Part shown: positions 1 to 9,042 of the stretch, piece by piece
How the letters are laid out: each line of letters starts with the position of its first letter
Numbering within the stretch: the first letter of the stretch is position 1
Source: Streptomyces lanatus
GTDB taxonomy: Bacteria; Actinomycetota; Actinomycetes; Streptomycetales; Streptomycetaceae
Length of the DNA: 64,000 bases
Reading direction: 5' to 3'
Assembly (NCBI RefSeq): GCF_014655715.1
Contig: NZ_BNBM01000021.1
Coordinates: 118,595-182,594 of the forward strand
The notes under the pieces: generated by a model
What the model saw: only the letters and a program-made list of their open reading frames with translations
Database searches by the model: none
Told to the model about the DNA's origin: nothing
Program-made: the position numbers and the translations under genes

Positions 1-128
1 GGCACCGCGTCGCAGACCTTCTTGGCCCAGGCGTCGAGCTCCTTGTTGCCCTCGTCGCTGGTGCATCCCGTCAGCGCCAGTGCCAGTACCGCACCGCCGG
101 ACAGTGCAACCGCGAGCTTCTTGTTCAC
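1..128 (-). CDS. Small secreted lipoprotein, partial (C-terminus outside window)
   Basis: Only the first 42 codons are inside the window. The translation begins with a short basic N-region (MNKKL), a hydrophobic alanine/leucine stretch and a lipobox (ALTGC), so it should be lipidated on Cys and anchored to the outer face of the membrane. The GTG start at 128 is chosen because a GGAAGGGACC Shine-Dalgarno lies just upstream. The visible mature part (TSDEGNKELDAWAKKVCDAV) is acidic and does not reveal a function. It is oriented like hppA and follows it, but a strong hairpin lies between them. Confidence 0.75.
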   Translation of the reverse strand, partial: MNKKLAVALSGGAVLALALTGCTSDEGNKELDAWAKKVCDAV

Positions 129-273
129 CGGTTTGGTCCCTTCCGTGGCTCTCGGCCACGGGACCCTACACGTCATACGCCGCACGACAGTGCGGTGAAT
201 GCGACATGTGTACGTGTTTATCGCTCTTTGCGTCATGCGAGAGAAGCGTCACGGCAAGGGCGTGAACCAGCAC

Positions 274-317
274 GAGGCGGGCGGGCGGCGCATCAATGCG
301 CGCCGCCCGCCCGCCTC
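274..317. terminator. Hairpin terminator after hppA
   Basis: A perfect 18-bp GC-rich stem (274-291 paired with 300-317) with an 8-nt loop begins about 25 nt past the hppA stop codon. There is no T-run, which is usual for Streptomyces terminators. Confidence 0.75.
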
Positions 318-342
318 TTGAACTGGGCTGTCGTAAGACCGC

Positions 343-2748
343 CTATGAAACCACCGCGGGATCGGCGGGCTTGGCCACCCGCTCGGCGTTGCCTTCGTCA
401 CCCATGGCGATGCCTCGCCGCTTGGAGACGTAGACCGCGCCGACGATCACGACGAGCGAGGTGACGGCGATCAGGACCCGTACGCCGACGTTCTTGTCCT
501 CGCCGTAGCTGAACTGGATGACCGCGGGCGCGATGAGCAGCGCGACCAGGTTCATCACCTTCAGCAGCGGGTTGATCGCCGGTCCTGCGGTGTCCTTGAA
601 GGGGTCACCGACCGTGTCGCCGATCACCGTCGCGGCGTGGGCCTCGCTGCCCTTGCCGCCGTGGTGGCCGTCCTCGACGAGCTTCTTGGCGTTGTCCCAG
701 GCACCACCGGAGTTGGCCAGGAACACCGCCATGAGGGTGCCCGTGCCGATCGCGCCCGCCAGGAAGGCGCCCAGGGCGCCCACGCCGAGCGTGAACCCGA
801 TGAAGATGGGCGCCATCACGGCGAGCAGACCGGGCGTGGTGAGCTCGCGCAGGGCATCCCGGGTGCAGATGTCGACGACCTTGCCGTACTCCGGCTTCTC
901 CGTGTAGTCCATGATCCCGGGACGCTCACGGAACTGCCGCCGCACCTCGTAGACCACGGCACCCGCCGACCGCGACACGGCGTTGATGGCGAGCCCCGAG
1001 AAGAGGAAGACGACCGCCGCGCCCGCGACCAGGCCGACGAGGTTGTTGGGCTGCGAGATGTCCATCATCAGGCTCATCGGCGCTCCTTCGCCGCTGAGTT
1101 TCTCGCCGACGTCCCGCGCGCCGCTGGTGATGGCGTCGCGGTACGACCCGAAGAGCGCCGCCGCCGCCAGGACGGCGGTGGCGATGGCGATGCCCTTGGT
1201 GATGGCCTTGGTGGTGTTGCCGACCGCGTCCAGGTTGGTGAGCACCTGGGCGCCGGCACCCTCGACGTCGCCGGACATCTCGGCGATGCCCTGCGCGTTG
1301 TCGGAGACCGGGCCGAAGGTGTCCATGGCGACGATCACACCGACCGTGGTGAGCAGGCCGGTGCCGGCCAGCGCCACCGCGAACAGCGCCAGCATGATCG
1401 ACGTGCCGCCGAGCAGGAACGCCCCGTAGACACCGAGGCCGATCAGCAGCGCGGTGTAGACGGCCGACTCCAGGCCGATGGAGATACCGGCGAGGACGAC
1501 GGTCGCGGGACCGGTCAGCGAGGTCTTGCCGATGTCCATGACGGGACGCCGGTTGGTCTCGGTGAAGTAGCCGGTCAACTGCTGGATGACGGCCGCGAGC
1601 AGAATGCCGATGCCCACGGCGACGAGCGCGAGGATCCGCGGATCGCCGTCCTTGGCCGCGATCGCCGCGTCGGTGATGCCGTCGAGATCGGCGTATGACG
1701 ACGGCAGGTAGACGAACACGGCGATGGCGACCAGCACGATCGAGATCACCGCGGAGATGAAGAACCCGCGGTTGATCGCCGACATGCCACTGCGGTCGCT
1801 ACGGCGCGGGGCCACGGCGAAGATGCCGATCATCGCGGTGATCACACCGATCGCGGGCACGATCAGCGGGAAGGCGAGCCCGGAGTCACCGAACGCCGCC
1901 GACCCGAGGATCAGCGCGGCGACCAGGGTCACGGCGTACGACTCGAAGAGGTCGGCCGCCATGCCCGCGCAGTCGCCGACGTTGTCGCCCACGTTGTCGG
2001 CGATGGTCGCGGCATTGCGCGGATCGTCCTCCGGAATGCCCTGTTCGACCTTGCCGACCAGGTCGGCGCCGACGTCGGCGGCCTTGGTGAAGATGCCGCC
2101 GCCGACACGCATGAACATCGCGATCAGTGCGGCACCGAGACCGAATCCTTCGAGCACCTTCGGCGCGTCGGCCGCGTACACCAGCACTACACAGGAGGCG
2201 CCGAGCAGACCGAGCCCCACCGTGAACATGCCGACGACGCCGCCCGTACGGAAAGCGATCTTCATGGCTTTGTGCGAGACGGCGGTGAGATCCTTTTCCG
2301 GCTCACCTTCCGCAGGGGTCGCTTCCCGCGCGGCTGCGGCGACGCGCACATTGCTGCGCACGGCGAGCCACATGCCGATATAACCGGTGGCCGCCGAGAA
2401 CCCGGCACCGATCAAGAAGAAGACCGATCGGCCGATGCGCTGATTCCAGTCGTCCGCGGGCAGCAGCATGAGCAGGAAGAACACGACGACGGCGAATACG
2501 CCGAGCGTGCGCAGTTGACGGGCCAGATAGGCATTGGCGCCTTCCTGGACCGCTGCCGCGATCTTCTTCATGCTGTCGGTGCCCTCGCCCGCCGCGAGCA
2601 CCTGGCGTACGAGTACGCCGGCGACCACGAGCGCTGCCAGTGCGACGACTCCGATGATCGTGATGATGATCCGGTTGTCGTCCGTCAGCACTGCGGCTGC
2701 GAGGGTTGTGGGGTGGTCGAGCTGATGAGGGGTAGAAAGCCCCGCCAT
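343..2748 (-). CDS. hppA: Membrane-bound proton-translocating pyrophosphatase
   Basis: An 801-residue H+-PPase that hydrolyses cytoplasmic pyrophosphate and pumps protons across the membrane. The protein is almost entirely hydrophobic helices, consistent with the 16-17 TM family architecture. It carries the substrate-binding signature DVGADLVGKVE followed by the acidic EDDPRN segment, and the conserved DNVGDNVGDCAGMAADLFES block. The motif GNTTKA has Lys where K+-dependent enzymes have Ala, which points to the K+-independent class. The ATG at 2748 is preceded by AAGGAGGACG. It is the SCO3547-type neighbour of bldG; a terminator at 2997-3029 separates the two transcription units. Confidence 0.97.
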   Translation of the reverse strand: MAGLSTPHQLDHPTTLAAAVLTDDNRIIITIIGVVALAALVVAGVLVRQVLAAGEGTDSMKKIAAAVQEGANAYLARQLRTLGVFAVVVFFLLMLLPADDWNQRIGRSVFFLIGAGFSAATGYIGMWLAVRSNVRVAAAAREATPAEGEPEKDLTAVSHKAMKIAFRTGGVVGMFTVGLGLLGASCVVLVYAADAPKVLEGFGLGAALIAMFMRVGGGIFTKAADVGADLVGKVEQGIPEDDPRNAATIADNVGDNVGDCAGMAADLFESYAVTLVAALILGSAAFGDSGLAFPLIVPAIGVITAMIGIFAVAPRRSDRSGMSAINRGFFISAVISIVLVAIAVFVYLPSSYADLDGITDAAIAAKDGDPRILALVAVGIGILLAAVIQQLTGYFTETNRRPVMDIGKTSLTGPATVVLAGISIGLESAVYTALLIGLGVYGAFLLGGTSIMLALFAVALAGTGLLTTVGVIVAMDTFGPVSDNAQGIAEMSGDVEGAGAQVLTNLDAVGNTTKAITKGIAIATAVLAAAALFGSYRDAITSGARDVGEKLSGEGAPMSLMMDISQPNNLVGLVAGAAVVFLFSGLAINAVSRSAGAVVYEVRRQFRERPGIMDYTEKPEYGKVVDICTRDALRELTTPGLLAVMAPIFIGFTLGVGALGAFLAGAIGTGTLMAVFLANSGGAWDNAKKLVEDGHHGGKGSEAHAATVIGDTVGDPFKDTAGPAINPLLKVMNLVALLIAPAVIQFSYGEDKNVGVRVLIAVTSLVVIVGAVYVSKRRGIAMGDEGNAERVAKPADPAVVS

Positions 2749-2996
2749 TCGTCCTCCTTGACGCTTGGGCTGAGCTCAAGATGTGGACGGATTCTAGGTA
2801 CCGGAACCTGATCAAAACAGATGGCGGTAAGCGGAATTGGCCTTCACATGCCGTTCAGCAAATGATCGACATCCCGCCATCCAACCCGAAAGTGCTAATG
2901 CCCCAAAACCATTGACGCGAGCATAGACCCTTGATCAAATTATCGGGAGAATGATCGTGAATTCCTTCACGAATTCTCGGGGGTGACGGCGGAAAT

Positions 2997-3029
2997 GCGA
3001 AAGGGCCCTGCTGAGCAGGGCCCTTTCGC
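2997..3029. terminator. Bidirectional terminator between the anti-sigma gene and hppA
   Basis: A 16-bp perfect inverted repeat with a 1-nt centre; the arms start GCGAAAGGGCCC and end GGGCCCTTTCGC. It lies 26 nt past the stop codon of the anti-sigma gene. The rest of the 2749-3054 gap holds the hppA promoter region, which is less GC-rich than its surroundings and includes two GAATTC hexamers in inverted-repeat context (2960-2980). No gene is visible in the gap. Confidence 0.85.
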
Positions 3030-3054
3030 GATGAGCTGTGTCGTGGCGGGTCGT

Positions 3055-3492
3055 TCAGGGAAGCACCGCGGCCGGCGGTGTGGTCGGCCAAGTCATACGG
3101 ATCAGCCCACCATGCTCCCCTGCGGAGACCTCCACGTCGTCGACGAGGCCGCTGATGACCGCGAGGCCCATCTCGTCCTCCTCGGCATCCACCTCGCCGT
3201 CGTCACCCGGGGCGCCGGGTGCGCGCTCGCCGGGAGCGGCACGTGGCGCCTCGTCGCCGACCTCGATGGAGAACTGCTTCTCCTCCTCGATCAGCGACAC
3301 CTTCACCGGCGCCGTGATGCCGACGCTCTGATGCAGTCCGACGGCCCGGGTGCAGGCCTCGCCGACAGCGAGCCTGACCTCGTCCAGGACGGCCTCGTCC
3401 ACTCCGGCCCTGCGTGCCACCGCTGCCGCCACCAGTCGGGCGGTCCTGACGTGTTCGGGCAGCGCGCTGAAGCGGAGTTCAACGGTGGCCAT
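3055..3492 (-). CDS. RsbW-type anti-sigma factor / serine kinase (BldG partner)
   Basis: A 145-residue HATPase_c-like protein of the RsbW/SpoIIAB class. Its N-terminal half shows the N-box region (VLDEVRLAVGEACTRAV) typical of these ATP-binding kinases, which phosphorylate a cognate anti-anti-sigma factor and otherwise sequester a sigma factor. The middle contains an acidic and alanine/proline-rich insertion (DEAPRAAPGERAPGAPGDDG) not seen in compact RsbW proteins. It lies 124 nt downstream of bldG on the same strand, matching the S. coelicolor SCO3548-bldG operon; bldG is known to be co-transcribed with this gene and also made as a monocistronic message. Confidence 0.92.
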   Translation of the reverse strand: MATVELRFSALPEHVRTARLVAAAVARRAGVDEAVLDEVRLAVGEACTRAVGLHQSVGITAPVKVSLIEEEKQFSIEVGDEAPRAAPGERAPGAPGDDGEVDAEEDEMGLAVISGLVDDVEVSAGEHGGLIRMTWPTTPPAAVLP

Positions 3493-3616
3493 GCATCCCC
3501 CTCGGAACTACGGGCGTGCCATGCCGGGGCGCCGGGCCGCCGAAAGCCCGGTCCCCCGCCTCTCTTTCAACTTCCGCCGCCCCGGGCCCGCCCAACGGCG
3601 GACCCGGGTCCGGTGA

Positions 3617-3958
3617 TCAGTCGGTCGCCGCTACCGCTTCCTCGACCGAGGTGTGGATCGGGAACACCTTGGTGAGGCCGGTGATGCGGAAGATCTTGAG
3701 AATGCGCTCCTGGTTGCACACCAGGCGCAGAGAGCCCTCATGGGCACGCACCCGCTTCAAGCCGCCGACCAGTACGCCGAGCCCGGTGGAGTCGAGGAAG
3801 TCCACGCCCTCCATGTCGACGACGAGGTGGAAACTCCCGTCGTTCACCAGCTCGACCAACTGTTCGCGCAACTTGGGCGCGGTATATACGTCGATTTCGC
3901 CACCGACCTCGACGACCGTACGATCGCCGACGGTACGGGTCGACAGGGACAGGTCCAC
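3617..3958 (-). CDS. bldG: Anti-sigma factor antagonist BldG
   Basis: A 113-residue STAS-domain protein, the full length of BldG. In Streptomyces it is a pleiotropic regulator needed for aerial mycelium and antibiotic production, acting through phosphorylation by anti-sigma kinases. The phosphorylatable serine lies in the canonical [12 protein letters not shown] motif. The residue order is essentially that known for BldG from model streptomycetes (start [20 protein letters not shown]). It is first in a reverse-strand pair with the anti-sigma gene, and the promoter lies in the 3959-4040 gap, divergent from the helicase gene. Confidence 0.96.
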
Positions 3959-4040
3959 GGATCCTCCAGCACCTTGCTATCGAGCGGTCGTCCCTCGGGA
4001 CACCTCGGCTTGCAACCCCAAGGACGGTTCGCCAGCCGCG

Positions 4041-6665
4041 ATGGCATTCAATCACTTACCGGCAGGCGTGCACGACGCCTTGGTCCCATTGTCCGTCACG
4101 CCAGTGACACACTCGGTGCCGATGGCCAAGAATCACCGATCCGATCGATCCCCGACGGGCCCCGTCTCCCGGGTGGACCCGGGCGCGGTGCTGGGCCGAC
4201 TCGCCTCGGGGCCGAGCCGGGCTTCGCGCATCACTCATACGGAGCATGTGCCCCCGCGGGAGGGCCGCCATGCCGTCTGGCCCGATCGGATCCGCGCGGA
4301 GGTCATCGCCGCCGTACAGTCGGCCGGAATCGAACATCCCTGGGCCCACCAGGCACTAGCCGCCGAGCACGCCCTGGACGGCGACTCCGTGGTCGTCGCC
4401 ACGGGCACCGCGTCCGGCAAGTCCCTGGCCTACCTCGTACCGGTCCTCTCGACGCTTCTGGACGGCTCCGAGGCCCCGAACGGCCGTGGCGCCACCGCCC
4501 TCTATCTCGCCCCGACCAAGGCCCTTGCGGCGGACCAGTGCCGTTCTGTGAAGGAACTTTCACATCCGCTGGGCAATTCCGTCCGACCTGCCGTGTACGA
4601 CGGCGATACTCCGTTCGAGGAACGCGAGTGGATCCGCCAGTACGCCAACTACGTCCTCACCAACCCCGACATGCTGCATCGCGGCATACTCCCGTCCCAC
4701 CCCCGCTGGTCCTCCTTCCTGAAGGCGCTGAAGTACGTCGTCATCGACGAGTGCCACACCTATCGCGGCGTCTTCGGCTCCCACGTCGCCCAGGTGCTCC
4801 GCCGCCTTCGCCGCCTGTGCGCCCGCTACGGCGCCTCTCCCGTCTTCCTGCTGGCCTCCGCGACCGCTGCCGAGCCCGCGGTGGCCGCCGGCCGCCTCAC
4901 CGGCCTGCCCGTCGTGGAGGTCGCCGACGACGCCTCTCCGCGCGGCGAACTGGTCTTCGCCCTCTGGGAGCCCCCGCTCACCGAGTTGCAGGGCGAGAAG
5001 GGCGCCCCCGTCCGGCGTACCGCCACCGCGGAGACGGCGGACCTCCTGACCGACCTCGCCGTGCAGGGCGTGCGCTCGGTCGCGTTCGTACGCTCCCGGC
5101 GCGGCGCCGAGCTGATCTCGGTCATCGCCCAGGAACGCCTCGCCGAAGTGGATCGCTCCCTCGCCCGGCGTGTCGCGGCGTACCGCGGCGGCTACCTCCC
5201 CGAGGAACGCCGCGCCCTGGAACAGGCCCTCCACTCCGGCGAACTCCTCGGCCTCTCCGCCACCACAGCCCTGGAACTCGGCATCGACGTCTCAGGACTC
5301 GACGCCGTACTGATCGCCGGCTACCCGGGCACCCGCGCCTCCCTGTGGCAGCAGGCGGGCCGGGCGGGCCGCTCCGGGCAGGGGGCGCTGGCGGTCCTGG
5401 TCGCCCGCGACGACCCGCTGGACACCTATCTCGTCCATCACCCTGAGGCCCTCTTCGACCGTCCGGTGGAGTCGACGGTCCTCGACCCCGACAACCCGTA
5501 CGTCCTCGCGCCCCACCTGTGCGCCGCCGCCGCGGAGATCCCTCTGACGGACGACGACCTTGAGCTGTTCGGCCCCGAGACCGAGGCGCTGCTGCCGCAG
5601 TTGGAGGCCGCGAAGCTGCTGCGCCGCCGCACGAAGGCCTGGCACTGGACACGCCGGGAACGCGCCGCCGACCTCACCGACATCCGCGGCGAGGGCGGCC
5701 GCCCGGTCCAGGTCGTCGAGTCCGGGACGGGCCGGCTGCTCGGCACGGTCGACGCGGGCGCCGCGCACGGCACGGTGCACGAGGGCGCGGTCCATCTGCA
5801 CCAGGGCCGTACGTATCTGGTGCGCTCCCTCGACCTGGAGGACTCGGTGGCCCTGGTCGAGGAGGCCGCCCCGCCGTATTCGACGGTCGCCCGGGACACG
5901 ACGGCGATCTCCGTCCTCGATACGGACATCGAGATCCCATGGGGCGACGGACGCCTCTGCTACGGCTCCGTCGAGGTCACCAACCAAGTGGTCTCCTTCC
6001 TGCGCCGCCGGCTGATCACCGGCGAAGTACTGGGCGAGACAAAACTCGACCTCCCTCCTCGTACGCTGCGCACCCGCGCGGTGTGGTGGACCGTCACCGA
6101 GGACCAACTGGACGAGGCCCGGATCAACCCGGAGATCCTCGGCGGCGCCCTGCACGCCGCCGAACACGCCTCGATCGGCCTGCTCCCCCTCTTCGCCACC
6201 TGCGACCGCTGGGACATCGGCGGCGTCTCGATCCCGCTCCACCCCGACACGCTCCTCCCCACGGTCTTCGTCTACGACGGCCACCCCGGCGGCGCGGGCT
6301 TCGCGGAACGCGCCTTCCACACGGCCCGCACCTGGCTCACGGCCACCCGCGAGGCCATCGCCTCCTGCGAGTGCGACGCCGGCTGCCCGTCCTGCATCCA
6401 GTCCCCCAAGTGCGGTAACGGCAACGATCCGTTGCACAAGAGGGGGGCTGTGCGGTTGCTCGGGGTGCTGTTGAAGGGGGCGCCGGAGGGGGAGCCCGGG
6501 CTTGAACCGGGGGAAGGTGCGGTGCCGACGTCGGTCGGGGAAGGGCCGGTTCGGCGGGGGAATGTTCCGGGAGAGCATGTTCCGGGAGGGCAGGAGGGCT
6601 CGGAGGCTTCGTCGGCGGGGGCGGCCTCGCAGGGGCCCGTCAGCCCTGCGGGGTCGGGGGGTTGA
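4041..6665 (+). CDS. DEAH-box helicase with MrfA/Hrq1-type C-terminal zinc cluster
   Basis: An 874-residue superfamily 2 helicase. Visible motifs are Walker A (ATGTASGKS), motif II (VVIDECHTY, a DECH variant), SAT (LLASATAAE) and motif VI (QQAGRAGRSGQG). The C-terminus holds a cysteine cluster (CECDAGCPSC, then KCGNGND) like the MZB/DUF1998 module of MrfA and Hrq1, helicases tied to excision repair of DNA damage. Its position opposite bldG matches SCO3550 and the Rv3649 locus. I chose the ATG at 4041 (MAFNHLPAG); the frame is open to 3516 but upstream it overlaps bldG. The last 70 residues are Gly/Glu/Pro-rich and variable. A start at 4122 is possible. Confidence 0.9.
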   Translation: MAFNHLPAGVHDALVPLSVTPVTHSVPMAKNHRSDRSPTGPVSRVDPGAVLGRLASGPSRASRITHTEHVPPREGRHAVWPDRIRAEVIAAVQSAGIEHPWAHQALAAEHALDGDSVVVATGTASGKSLAYLVPVLSTLLDGSEAPNGRGATALYLAPTKALAADQCRSVKELSHPLGNSVRPAVYDGDTPFEEREWIRQYANYVLTNPDMLHRGILPSHPRWSSFLKALKYVVIDECHTYRGVFGSHVAQVLRRLRRLCARYGASPVFLLASATAAEPAVAAGRLTGLPVVEVADDASPRGELVFALWEPPLTELQGEKGAPVRRTATAETADLLTDLAVQGVRSVAFVRSRRGAELISVIAQERLAEVDRSLARRVAAYRGGYLPEERRALEQALHSGELLGLSATTALELGIDVSGLDAVLIAGYPGTRASLWQQAGRAGRSGQGALAVLVARDDPLDTYLVHHPEALFDRPVESTVLDPDNPYVLAPHLCAAAAEIPLTDDDLELFGPETEALLPQLEAAKLLRRRTKAWHWTRRERAADLTDIRGEGGRPVQVVESGTGRLLGTVDAGAAHGTVHEGAVHLHQGRTYLVRSLDLEDSVALVEEAAPPYSTVARDTTAISVLDTDIEIPWGDGRLCYGSVEVTNQVVSFLRRRLITGEVLGETKLDLPPRTLRTRAVWWTVTEDQLDEARINPEILGGALHAAEHASIGLLPLFATCDRWDIGGVSIPLHPDTLLPTVFVYDGHPGGAGFAERAFHTARTWLTATREAIASCECDAGCPSCIQSPKCGNGNDPLHKRGAVRLLGVLLKGAPEGEPGLEPGEGAVPTSVGEGPVRRGNVPGEHVPGGQEGSEASSAGAASQGPVSPAGSGG

Positions 6666-6732
6666 GAGCTCGAGGGCGGGGGCCTTCCTCGGAACCCAGA
6701 CTCCAGACCCGAGACCCCGCAGAGTCGGGTGG

Positions 6733-7278
6733 CTAAGGCCTCGCCGACAGAGGTTCTGTCGCAGACTCCGCAGGCCCCACAGATCCCGTCGGCCCCGCAG
6801 GCCCCGCCCGTGCCCTCACCTCCGCTTCGAACGGCCCCCCGCCCGACGCCGCCGTCACATCCGAGATCTCGCCCACCAGAATGCACCGCACGAGCCGCAC
6901 ACCCTGTGCCCGAGCAACCCGTTCCGCCCGGGCACAGGCCGCCGTAGACCCATCCGCCCAGTGGTCGGCAGCGGCCAGCGCCGCGAGATCGGCGCCGCCG
7001 GCCGCACGGTGCCGAGTCGCGACGGCTTGGCCCAGGGCAAGTACGACGCCGAAGACGACGCAGAGCACGGCGATGACGCCAAGGCTCCACACGGTGGCGG
7101 AGCCGCGATCGGAACGCAGGTCGACGGCAAGCTGCCCAGGCTGCCCTGTGTGGCGTCCGTCGGCTGCGGCACCCTCGCCGCCGCGTGCGTCGGACGCGGC
7201 GGCACGGTGAACTCGGTGCCGCGGCGGCCGAGTTAGCCACGCAACGCACCTACGGCCCGTCGAGGAACCCCCGCTCAT
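6733..7278 (-). CDS. TadG/Rv3654c-like secreted pilus-assembly protein
   Basis: About 181 residues. A basic N-terminal third precedes a single hydrophobic segment (SLGVIAVLCVVFGVVLALGQ) that follows the motif SDRGSATVW; this is the prepilin-like arrangement of Rv3654c-type proteins encoded next to the helicase. After the TM comes an alanine-rich helix (GGADLAALAAADHWADG) with two cysteine-bearing segments (ACARAERVA, RCILVGE). The ATG at 7278 overlaps the TGA of the upstream tadE gene (ATGA), which settles the start; the frame stays open further upstream only as overlap. Last gene of the Tad operon. The C-terminus is Pro/Gly-rich. Confidence 0.85.
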   Translation of the reverse strand: MSGGSSTGRRCVAWLTRPPRHRVHRAAASDARGGEGAAADGRHTGQPGQLAVDLRSDRGSATVWSLGVIAVLCVVFGVVLALGQAVATRHRAAGGADLAALAAADHWADGSTAACARAERVARAQGVRLVRCILVGEISDVTAASGGGPFEAEVRARAGPAGPTGSVGPAESATEPLSARP

Positions 7279-7658
7279 GTTCCCGCCCCCACCATCTCCT
7301 CCGCCGACGCCACGGCTTCCTCCTGTACCTCGAAGGGGAGCGCGCCGAGCAACGGCGGTTTGGCAACGACGACCACGCGGACCTCGTTCCCCTCCCGGCC
7401 GACCGTGATCGTCGAATCGGGCGGCGCCGCGTCGCGGGTCACCTCGATGACCGCGTCGGGCGGGTCCTGCCGGGCCGCCGCGCGGGCGCCCGTCCGGGCC
7501 GCGTCGACGCACTGGATCTGCGCCGCCATCACGAGCAGCCCCCACACCAGCGCCATCGAGAACATGACCAGCACCGGCAGCACGACAGCCGACTCCGCCG
7601 TGACGAACCCCCGGTCCGAGCCCAGGCCCGGCCTCCTACCCCGCTCACATCCGCGCAT
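7275..7658 (-). CDS. TadE-like minor pilin
   Basis: A 127-residue protein with the TadE signature: a short basic leader, then DRGFVTAESAVVLPVLVMF, where Glu in TAES follows the presumed prepilin cleavage point, and a hydrophobic helix. Downstream are the typical QCVDAARTGARAAARQDP segment and a short beta-rich tail. TadE family pseudopilins are processed by a TadV-like peptidase and assembled by the TadABC machine. The start at 7658 overlaps the end of the upstream DUF4244 gene by 14 nt and the stop overlaps the next gene by 4 nt, so the three are translationally coupled. Confidence 0.88.
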   Translation of the reverse strand: MRGCERGRRPGLGSDRGFVTAESAVVLPVLVMFSMALVWGLLVMAAQIQCVDAARTGARAAARQDPPDAVIEVTRDAAPPDSTITVGREGNEVRVVVVAKPPLLGALPFEVQEEAVASAEEMVGAGT

Positions 7659-7854
7659 CGAGCGCCTGCTTCACGATGTCCTGCAACTCCGCGCTGACCT
7701 GCCCGCTCGTCACGACCTTGTACAGCACCACCGCGAACGCCACCGCCGCGACGATCCCCATCGCGTACTCGGAGGTGACCATCCCCGCGTCACTCCGTAC
7801 CGCCCGCACCCTGCACACGAGCAAGCGCATCCGCGCCCGTACCGCCTTGTACAT
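7645..7854 (-). CDS. DUF4244 / Flp-type major pilin-like protein
   Basis: A 69-residue protein: a basic start (MYKAVRARMRLLVCRVRAVR), then SDAGMVTSEYAMGIVAAVAFAVVLYKVV, an Flp/TadE-like leader in which SEYA provides the Glu and Tyr expected at +5/+6 of Flp pilins, and an amphipathic tail ending in KQALDARM. This DUF4244 form is the usual actinobacterial counterpart of the Flp pilin. I start it at the ATG at 7854, where GGGGGTTGAG lies just upstream; the frame stays open to 8022 but that extension is low-complexity repeat sequence (AGIQ units) and is probably untranslated leader. Confidence 0.85.
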   Translation of the reverse strand: MYKAVRARMRLLVCRVRAVRSDAGMVTSEYAMGIVAAVAFAVVLYKVVTSGQVSAELQDIVKQALDARM

Positions 7855-7879
7855 CTCAACCCCCGTAAGGTTCAGTCCC

Positions 7880-7990
7880 GTTGAAGTCAGCAGGTGAATG
7901 CCTGCCGTTGGCTCTTGGCCGTTGAATCTCTGCTGCTGAATCCCTGCTGCTGACGTCCGCCGTTGAATGCCTGCCTGAGCGCCCGCTGAG
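7880..7990. repeat. Short degenerate repeats upstream of the pilin gene
   Basis: Read on the reverse strand, the leader of the DUF4244 gene contains four variants of ATTCAACGG (two exact ATTCAACGGC, plus ATTCACCTG and CTTCAACGGG) and a tandem CAGCAGCAG-GATT unit. The spacing is irregular. Confidence 0.6.
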
Positions 7991-8037
7991 GCGCGCAGCC
8001 GGCAGCGCCGCGCGGCCGTCACACCGCCCTCACCCCG

Positions 8038-8862
8038 TCATCCGCTGCGACCCCCTCCCAACACCCCGCCCGCAAGTCCGATCACGACCGGCGCCACGCC
8101 CACCGCGATGAAGGCGGGCAGGAAGCACAGCCCCACCGGCGCGCTGACCATGACGGCCGCCCGTCTGGCCCGTTCCGTCGCGGACCGTGTCCAGTCGGCG
8201 CGGGCCTCCGCCGCAAGCCGCGCGACCGGTCCCGCCGCCGGAAGCCCCGTCACATCGGCCCGCTCCAGCAACCGCGCAAGCGCCCCCGCCCCGGGCATCG
8301 ACGCCAGCCGCTGCCACGCCTCGCCCGGTTCACCACCGAGCCGCACCTCCGCCGCGCCTCGCGCCAGCCCGTTCCCGACGGGACCGCCCAGCGCCTCGCC
8401 CACGGCCTGCGCGGCGATCACCGGGCCGGCCCCCGCCGCGATACATGCCGCGAGGAGATCAGCTGCGAGCGGCAGCCGACGTGCCACCTCACCGGCGTCG
8501 AGTTCCTCCCGGCCACCCCGATCGGTTCCCTGCCGACGCCGCCACAGCCACAGCCCGCCCGCGACGACCAGCCCCACCACCAGCCCGGCAACCCCGCCGA
8601 CCAGGGCCCAACCACCGCTCACGACTGCCACCAAGGGCAGCCATCGCCGTACGCCCTGCCGGACGTCGTACCGTCTACGCACCGGCGTCACATCGCCCGC
8701 CGCCATCACCCCGGCCATCAGCCCGGCCATCCGCCGCCGGACTCGCCGCTCGCGCCGGATCTCCGCCGCCCATCGCAACAGCCACCCGACCACCAGCACC
8801 GCCCCCACCGCCGTCCCCAGCCTGTGGACAACCTCAGCGCTCACATCGCCACTTCCTCTCAC
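8038..8862 (-). CDS. TadC-like type II/IV secretion F protein
   Basis: About 274 residues. Two N-terminal hydrophobic segments flank a basic cytoplasmic loop, followed by a GspF-type helical core (ARRLPLAADLLAACIAAGAG, then ERADVTGLPAAGPVARLA) and a C-terminal hydrophobic pair ending in VVIGLAGGVLGGGRSG. GspF/TadC proteins form the inner-membrane platform that couples the TadA ATPase to pilus assembly. The gene lies 180 nt downstream of TadB and 183 nt before the pilin gene, so it could be read from its own or the upstream promoter. The start may alternatively be the GTG at residue 7. Confidence 0.88.
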   Translation of the reverse strand: MRGSGDVSAEVVHRLGTAVGAVLVVGWLLRWAAEIRRERRVRRRMAGLMAGVMAAGDVTPVRRRYDVRQGVRRWLPLVAVVSGGWALVGGVAGLVVGLVVAGGLWLWRRRQGTDRGGREELDAGEVARRLPLAADLLAACIAAGAGPVIAAQAVGEALGGPVGNGLARGAAEVRLGGEPGEAWQRLASMPGAGALARLLERADVTGLPAAGPVARLAAEARADWTRSATERARRAAVMVSAPVGLCFLPAFIAVGVAPVVIGLAGGVLGGGRSG

Positions 8863-9042
8863 GCCCCGGTCCGCCGCCCGGCACCAGCTGGCTTCCCGAC
8901 CCTTTGGTGCCTCGCAACCCGATCACCGGCCCGGTCCCTGTCATCGCTCCGACCCCAACCGACCCCCGATCCCAATCGGCCTCCCAGCCCCCATCACCGC
9001 CCCACCCGCGATCCAGCCCTCACCCTCGATCGACTCAACTCC

